10,437 bases of DNA from Actinomycetes bacterium (GTDB lineage Bacteria; Actinomycetota; Actinomycetes; Mycobacteriales; Micromonosporaceae), in contig JAEZGP010000217.1 in the NCBI GenBank assembly GCA_023437285.1, positions 1 through 10,437 of the forward strand, written 5' to 3'. The stretch's first letter is position 1; each line of letters opens with the position of its first letter. Below are positions 6,710 to 10,437 of the stretch, piece by piece. The notes under the pieces are model-generated. The model searched no databases. It worked only from the letters and a program-made list of their open reading frames with translations, and was not told the origin of the DNA. The position numbers and the translations under genes were made by a program.

Positions 6710-6796
6710 TGTGAGGATATGACCTATCGGGTGGCTGCGGTAGAGGTGTCCGCTTGCTTACCCGGCGTGTCGATCGGGTGGGAGTACGGGTCCGGA

Positions 6797-7495
6797 TCAG
6801 CGGCCGCGCATCGCGCGGAAGGCGCCCTTCGGCGGCCGCATGTTCTTCGGAATGGCGCCCTTGGGCAGCTGTGGGCGGGCGGTCAGCGCCTTGAGCCGCT
6901 TGTCGAGCGCGTTGACCTCCTTGCCGGACAGCGTGCGGGGCAGGCGGGTCAGGGTGCTGCGCAGCTTGGCGAGCGGGACCTCGCCCTCGCCGTTGCCGAG
7001 CATGAAGTCGCGCAGGTCGGCCGAGCCGATGACCTTGGACAGGCGCTTGCGCTCCTGGCCGATCAACGCCCGTACGCGCTGCGGTTGACCCTCACCCAGG
7101 AGGATGACGCCGGGCCGGCCGATGATCAGGTGGACCATGTCGAACTGCGTGGTGGAGCTGACGGCCGGGGTGACCCGCCAGTCGCCACGCATCGTCTCGA
7201 CGATCTGGGCGGCGGCGCCGGGCTGCTTCTCCGCCTCGGCCATCATGGCCTTGTTGGAGCGCAGGTTGAGCACGATCAGCACGGCGAGCAGCGCGAGCAT
7301 GATGCCCACCGGGATCCACAGCAGGCCCCAGCCCAGCAGCACCGCAACCACGATGAACGCGACCGGCACGAGCACGGCGAGCAGCACGAGCGGCACGAAC
7401 AGCCGGTCCCGCTTAGCGGTGAACGAGAACACCATGCCGATCTGCTTGAGGCGGGTCCGGAAACCCACCTTCTCCTGCTCCTGCGCCTTCGCCAT
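6797..7495 (-). CDS. DUF4191 family membrane protein
   Basis: A conserved actinobacterial protein of unknown function, 232 aa. Residues 1-30 are charged, two transmembrane helices follow at about 31-53 and 56-78, and the rest is soluble and probably cytoplasmic, with QFDMVHLIIGRPGVILLGEG (about 117-136), the family's most typical segment. The C-terminus is Lys/Arg/Pro-rich. In M. tuberculosis, as I recall, a homologue lies just upstream of glnA1, so the position next to glnA supports the assignment. The RDD-family gene I recall between them in mycobacteria is absent here. No ribosome site precedes the ATG; a -10-like TAGACT ends 7 nt before it, suggesting a leaderless mRNA. Confidence 0.88.
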   Translation of the reverse strand: MAKAQEQEKVGFRTRLKQIGMVFSFTAKRDRLFVPLVLLAVLVPVAFIVVAVLLGWGLLWIPVGIMLALLAVLIVLNLRSNKAMMAEAEKQPGAAAQIVETMRGDWRVTPAVSSTTQFDMVHLIIGRPGVILLGEGQPQRVRALIGQERKRLSKVIGSADLRDFMLGNGEGEVPLAKLRSTLTRLPRTLSGKEVNALDKRLKALTARPQLPKGAIPKNMRPPKGAFRAMRGR

Positions 7496-7502
7496 GGCGG
7501 GA

Positions 7503-7531
7503 AGTCTAGTGGCCTTCGCGCGCGGGCTCAG
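7503..7531 (-). promoter_or_regulatory. Promoter of the DUF4191 gene (leaderless)
   Basis: On the minus strand CTGAGC (7531-7526), 17 nt, then TAGACT (7508-7503). The seven bases after the -10 bring the expected transcript start to the A of the ATG at 7495. The absence of a Shine-Dalgarno site agrees with this. Confidence 0.45.
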
Positions 7532-7605
7532 TCCCGGTCCGGGGTCGGCGTGACCACTGGTACGCCTGGCGGGCCAGTGCCAGTATTGCGGGCGGAAAGG
7601 GGGGC

Positions 7606-7803
7606 ATGATCATGGCGAAGGCGCTGCTCTGGGTGGCGATCGGCATCGTGGTCCTGCTGGTCGTCGGCTCTCTGGTGCTATCGCTCGTCAAGGCCATCCT
7701 GTCGTTGCTGTTCTATGTCGTCGTCGGCGCGCTGGTGGTCGGCGGCCTCTGGTACGCCGTGCGCCGCCTCGGCTCGGCGGCCGGCCGGCGCGACCGGCGC
7801 TGA
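7606..7803 (+). CDS. Small two-helix membrane protein, unknown function
   Basis: A 65-aa protein: a short start, two hydrophobic helices at about residues 7-27 and 32-50, and a basic C-terminal tail (VRRLGSAAGRRDRR) expected to face the cytoplasm. GGAAAGGGGGG lies 1-11 nt before ATG 7606; a second in-frame ATG at 7612 would shorten it by two residues and is nearly as good. It is divergent from the DUF4191 gene with 110 bp between starts. I do not recognise the family. Confidence 0.7.
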   Translation: MIMAKALLWVAIGIVVLLVVGSLVLSLVKAILSLLFYVVVGALVVGGLWYAVRRLGSAAGRRDRR

Positions 7804-7991
7804 CCAGCGACAAGGCCCGACCGGCCGTAAGGCTCTTACGCGTACGCGGCCCGTACGGAAGGTGACTAAGCCCTTCCGGGGCGCCAAAGATGCGGCGCCG
7901 TGCCCATGCCGATCGGCCGGCTGCCGGCGCATCGTCTATCCCGGGAGCTCTCCGCAACGGCGGAGGGCCGCAGCGGGGGAGGCACGCGACG
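7804..7991. other. Hairpin-rich intergenic segment
   Basis: Within 188 bp lie several inverted repeats: CGTAAG-gct-CTTACG (7826-7840), CCGTACGG (7851-7858), CGGAAGG with CCTTCCG (7856-7878, 9-nt loop), GGCGCC twice with an 8-nt loop (7880-7899), and CTCCGC-aacg-GCGGAG (7950-7965). The early ones could end the 7606-7803 transcript; the last, a tight hairpin just before the ribosome site of the next gene, could form a 5' leader. I do not recognise a known riboswitch class. Confidence 0.45.
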
Positions 7992-8201
7992 ATGTTCACG
8001 GGGACCGACGTTTATAACAATCTGGAACTTGCCCGGCTGCGGGAGGAGCGGCTGCGGCGGCTCGCCGCGTCGGGCCTGGCCGGACGGTACGCCGCTCAAC
8101 AGGACGAACGGCGTACGAGGTGGTGGACGTGGCGGTGGCCACGGCTGGGTCGCGCCGCGCCACGGCCCGCCACGGTACGTCCGGAGATCGCAGCCCGATA
8201 A
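7992..8201 (+). CDS. Small basic Trp-rich protein, unknown function
   Basis: 69 aa, not recognised. The N-terminal half (MFTGTDVYNNLELARLREER and on to about residue 38) looks helical and charged; the middle has RRTRWWTWRWPRLG, a basic, tryptophan-rich stretch that may sit at a membrane surface or bind nucleic acid. There is no signal peptide or transmembrane helix. ATG 7992 is chosen because GGGGGAGG (7975-7982) lies 9 nt upstream; the frame is open further upstream but that part is not protein-like. It ends at TAA 8199-8201, 4 nt before the ATG of the ATPase, so the two are probably co-translated. Confidence 0.65.
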   Translation: MFTGTDVYNNLELARLREERLRRLAASGLAGRYAAQQDERRTRWWTWRWPRLGRAAPRPATVRPEIAAR

Positions 8202-8205
8202 AGCC

Positions 8206-10437
8206 ATGGCGAGTTCGTCGGTGCGGCATGGCATGCTCGATTCCGTGACCGCCCGCGCCACCGTCTTCGTCGGCCGCGAGACCGAGTTCGGTCTGCTGCG
8301 TGACGCCGTGATGCGTGTGCGACACGAGCCCGTCGCGGTGATCATCGGGGGCGAGGCGGGGGTGGGCAAGACCCGCCTGGTCGAGGAGTTCGGCAGGTTC
8401 GCGTCATCGGGGGGCGCGGAGGTGCTCATCGGGCACTGCCTGGAGCTCGGGGAGGACGGCCTGCCGTTCGCCCCGTTCGCCGCCGCGCTACGCGACCTGC
8501 TGCGCCGGCACGGGCCGGCCGCGTTCGCCGGCTACGAGCAGGAGTTCGCCCGACTGCTGCCCGAACTGGGTCCGGTGGGTCCGGAGGTGTTCTCCGACTC
8601 CACCCGGGGTTACCTGTTCGACCTCGTCGGCGCGCTGTTCGACCGGCTGGCCGCCGAACGGCAACTTGTCCTGATCATCGAGGATCTGCACTGGGCCGAC
8701 CGCTCCACCCGCGAGCTGCTGGCCTACCTCGCCCGTTCCGCCCGGGCGGCCGGGGTGCTGGTCGTCGGCACGTACCGCGCCGACGAGCTGCACCGCGGCC
8801 ACCCGCTGCGGCCGTTCCTCGCGGAACTGGACCGCCTGCGCGGCGTGGAGCGCATCGAGCTCGGCCGCCTCGACCGGGACGCGACCGCCGAGATCGTGAC
8901 CGACCTGCTCGGCGGCGAGCCGGCGGCGCCGCTCATCGACAGCATTTACGCCCGGGCCCAGGGCAACCCGTTCTTCATCGAGGAACTCACCGCCTGCGCG
9001 GACCCCAGCGGCGGTCACCTGCTGCCGGACACCCTGCGCGACCTGCTGCTCACCCGGGTCGACCGGCTACCCGAGACCGCCCAGCGGGTGCTGCGCATCG
9101 CGGCCGCCGGGGGCGTACGCATCGGGCACCGGCTGCTCGCCGCCGCCGCGGACGTCTCGGACGGGGAGCTGGAGGAATCCCTGCGGCTGGCCGTCGCCGC
9201 GCACCTCGTCATCGTCGACTCCGACGGCGGCTACGAGTTCCGGCACGCCCTCGTGCGCGAGGCCGTCCACGACGACCTGCTGCCCGGCGAGCGGGCCCGG
9301 CTGCACGCGCGCTATGCCGCCACGATCGAGGCGGATCCGACGCTCGTCGGCGTCGGCCTGGCCCCCGCCGAGATCGCCCACCACTGGTACGCCGCGCACG
9401 ACCACCCCCGCGCGCTGACCGCCGCGATGCACGCGGCCACGGTCGCCGGCCAGCGCTACGCGTACGCGGAGAAGAGCCGCCTGCTCGAACGCGTGCTGGA
9501 GCTGTGGGAACAGGTCGACGACGCGCCGGCCCGCACCGGCACCGACCACCTGGGCCTGCTGGAGTCGGCGCTGTCCGCGGCGATCGGCGCCGGCGACTAC
9601 GACCGGGCCCTGGGCCTGGCCAAGGCGGCGCTCGCCGAGGTCGACAGCCAGACGCAGCCGATGCGCGCGGCCCGGATGCTCGTGCAGCGCGCCAAGCTGC
9701 TGCGCACCTTCGGCAAGAGCGACGGCTCGGCCCAGCTGCGCGAGGCCTACGACCTCATCGCCCCCGTGCCCGACGACCCGCACCGCGCCGAGCTGCTGGC
9801 CGACATCGCCGCCATCATGGTCACCATCGAACGCGACGAGGGCGGCCGGATCGTCAAGGAGGCCGCGCTCGTCGCCGGCGACCTGAAGGACACCGCCGCG
9901 CAGGTGTCGGCGGCGGTGACGATGGGCCGCCTGCACGGTCGCCAGATGTCGGCCGAGTCGGGGCTGGTGGAGATGCGCCGGGCGGCGGCGGCCGCGCAGC
10001 GCGCCGGCGACCTGCCCGGCCTCGTGCGGGCCAACGTCAACATTTCAGACCTGCTGTTCGACCTCGGCGCCTACGCCGAGTCGGCCGAGGTGGCCCTGGG
10101 CGGCCTCGCCGACGCGCGGCGGGTCGGCATCGGCCGTACCACCGGCGTGTTCCTGCTCGCCAACCGCGGTGAGGCCCTGGTCGCGCTCGGCCAGTGGGAC
10201 GAGGCGGACGCGCTGTTCGGCGAGGCCGCGAGACTGGACCCGCCGGGCACCCTCGAACTGCTCTGGCTCTCCCAGCGCGCGCGCCTGCGCCTGGCGCGCG
10301 GGCACCCCAGCGCCGACGACCTGGTGGCCCGCGCGGTGGCCTTCCTGTCCCTGCCGTACCTGGGCCCACAGCAGCGGCTGCCGCTGCGCGAGCTGCGGGT
10401 CGCTGCGGCGCTGGCCGCCAACGACGCCGCCGAGGCG
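8206..10437 (+). CDS. STAND/AAA ATPase with helical-repeat region, probable LuxR-family regulator, 3'-truncated
   Basis: 744 codons are visible with no stop, so the gene continues beyond the window. The N-terminal ATPase has FVGRE at about residues 21-25, the Walker A motif GGEAGVGKT (48-56, K55) and a Walker B motif IIEDLHWAD (157-165, D160), followed by GTYRADEL, GNPFFIEEL (253-261) and a winged-helix-like part with FRHALVREAVHDDLLP. From about residue 400 it is rich in alanine, leucine and arginine with repeating helical pairs, like TPR domains. This order is that of LAL/MalT-type regulators, where ATP-driven assembly controls a C-terminal LuxR DNA-binding domain; that domain would lie outside the window, so the regulator role is inferred. 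ATG 8206 is favoured by its closeness to the upstream stop; ATG 8233 and GTG 8245 are possible, as no start has a clear ribosome site. Confidence 0.88.
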   Translation, partial: MASSSVRHGMLDSVTARATVFVGRETEFGLLRDAVMRVRHEPVAVIIGGEAGVGKTRLVEEFGRFASSGGAEVLIGHCLELGEDGLPFAPFAAALRDLLRRHGPAAFAGYEQEFARLLPELGPVGPEVFSDSTRGYLFDLVGALFDRLAAERQLVLIIEDLHWADRSTRELLAYLARSARAAGVLVVGTYRADELHRGHPLRPFLAELDRLRGVERIELGRLDRDATAEIVTDLLGGEPAAPLIDSIYARAQGNPFFIEELTACADPSGGHLLPDTLRDLLLTRVDRLPETAQRVLRIAAAGGVRIGHRLLAAAADVSDGELEESLRLAVAAHLVIVDSDGGYEFRHALVREAVHDDLLPGERARLHARYAATIEADPTLVGVGLAPAEIAHHWYAAHDHPRALTAAMHAATVAGQRYAYAEKSRLLERVLELWEQVDDAPARTGTDHLGLLESALSAAIGAGDYDRALGLAKAALAEVDSQTQPMRAARMLVQRAKLLRTFGKSDGSAQLREAYDLIAPVPDDPHRAELLADIAAIMVTIERDEGGRIVKEAALVAGDLKDTAAQVSAAVTMGRLHGRQMSAESGLVEMRRAAAAAQRAGDLPGLVRANVNISDLLFDLGAYAESAEVALGGLADARRVGIGRTTGVFLLANRGEALVALGQWDEADALFGEAARLDPPGTLELLWLSQRARLRLARGHPSADDLVARAVAFLSLPYLGPQQRLPLRELRVAAALAANDAAEA

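Noticed and set aside
6719..7609. 296-codon plus-strand frame starting at an ATG
   Set aside because: Most of it is the antisense of the DUF4191 gene and its composition (H/Q/R-rich) is that of a shadow.
9067..9936. 289-codon minus-strand frame
   Set aside because: It is antisense to the STAND ATPase, which has intact Walker motifs and continuous homology-like sequence.

Overview
This is high-GC DNA with strong G/C third-position bias and GTG/ATG starts, typical of an actinomycete. The core is a glutamine synthetase locus: glnE (1-2598, +, 5' end cut off by the window) converges on glnA (5115-6539, -), and a DUF4191 gene (6797-7495, -) lies upstream of glnA. From memory this resembles the M. 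tuberculosis order of DUF4191 gene, glnA1 and an oppositely oriented glnE. A FliA/WhiG-type sigma factor followed by a FlbD/SwrD-like flagellar protein lies inside the locus, which points to a flagellated, zoospore-forming actinomycete such as Actinoplanes, Dactylosporangium or a relative in Micromonosporaceae. The lineage is inference.

Layout. (1) 1-2598: GlnE, the enzyme that adenylylates and deadenylylates glutamine synthetase. (2) 2713-3943: sigma factor and FlbD, with a sigma28-type promoter (CTCA-N16-GCCGAT) between them. (3) 3948-4022: three tandem 25-bp repeats at the convergent junction, overlapping the 3' end of the next gene. (4) 4005-4829 (-): exported alpha/beta-hydrolase-fold protein whose nucleophile serine is replaced by glycine. 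(5) 4830-5114: two hairpins downstream of glnA and a possible 35-codon ORF. (6) 5115-6539 (-): glnA, with a GlnR-type box, a candidate -10 and a 21-bp perfect palindrome upstream. (7) 6797-7495 (-): DUF4191 membrane protein, apparently leaderless, divergent from (8) 7606-7803 (+): a small two-helix membrane protein. (9) 7804-7991: hairpin-rich intergenic DNA. (10) 7992-8201 (+): a 69-aa basic, Trp-rich small protein, followed after 4 nt by (11) 8206-10437 (+): a large AAA/STAND ATPase with a helical-repeat region, still open at the window end.

How the genes fit together: GlnA makes glutamine, GlnE tunes it by modifying Tyr402 (codon visible at 5334-5336), and the box upstream of glnA implies GlnR-controlled transcription. 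The sigma factor probably transcribes motility genes, including flbD next to it. The STAND ATPase looks like a LuxR-family (LAL) regulator, but its C-terminal output domain is not in the window. No complete new defence or mobile system is visible. The points most worth checking are the flagellar pair and its promoter, the apparently dead hydrolase, the repeats that duplicate that gene's end, and the structured intergenic DNA.
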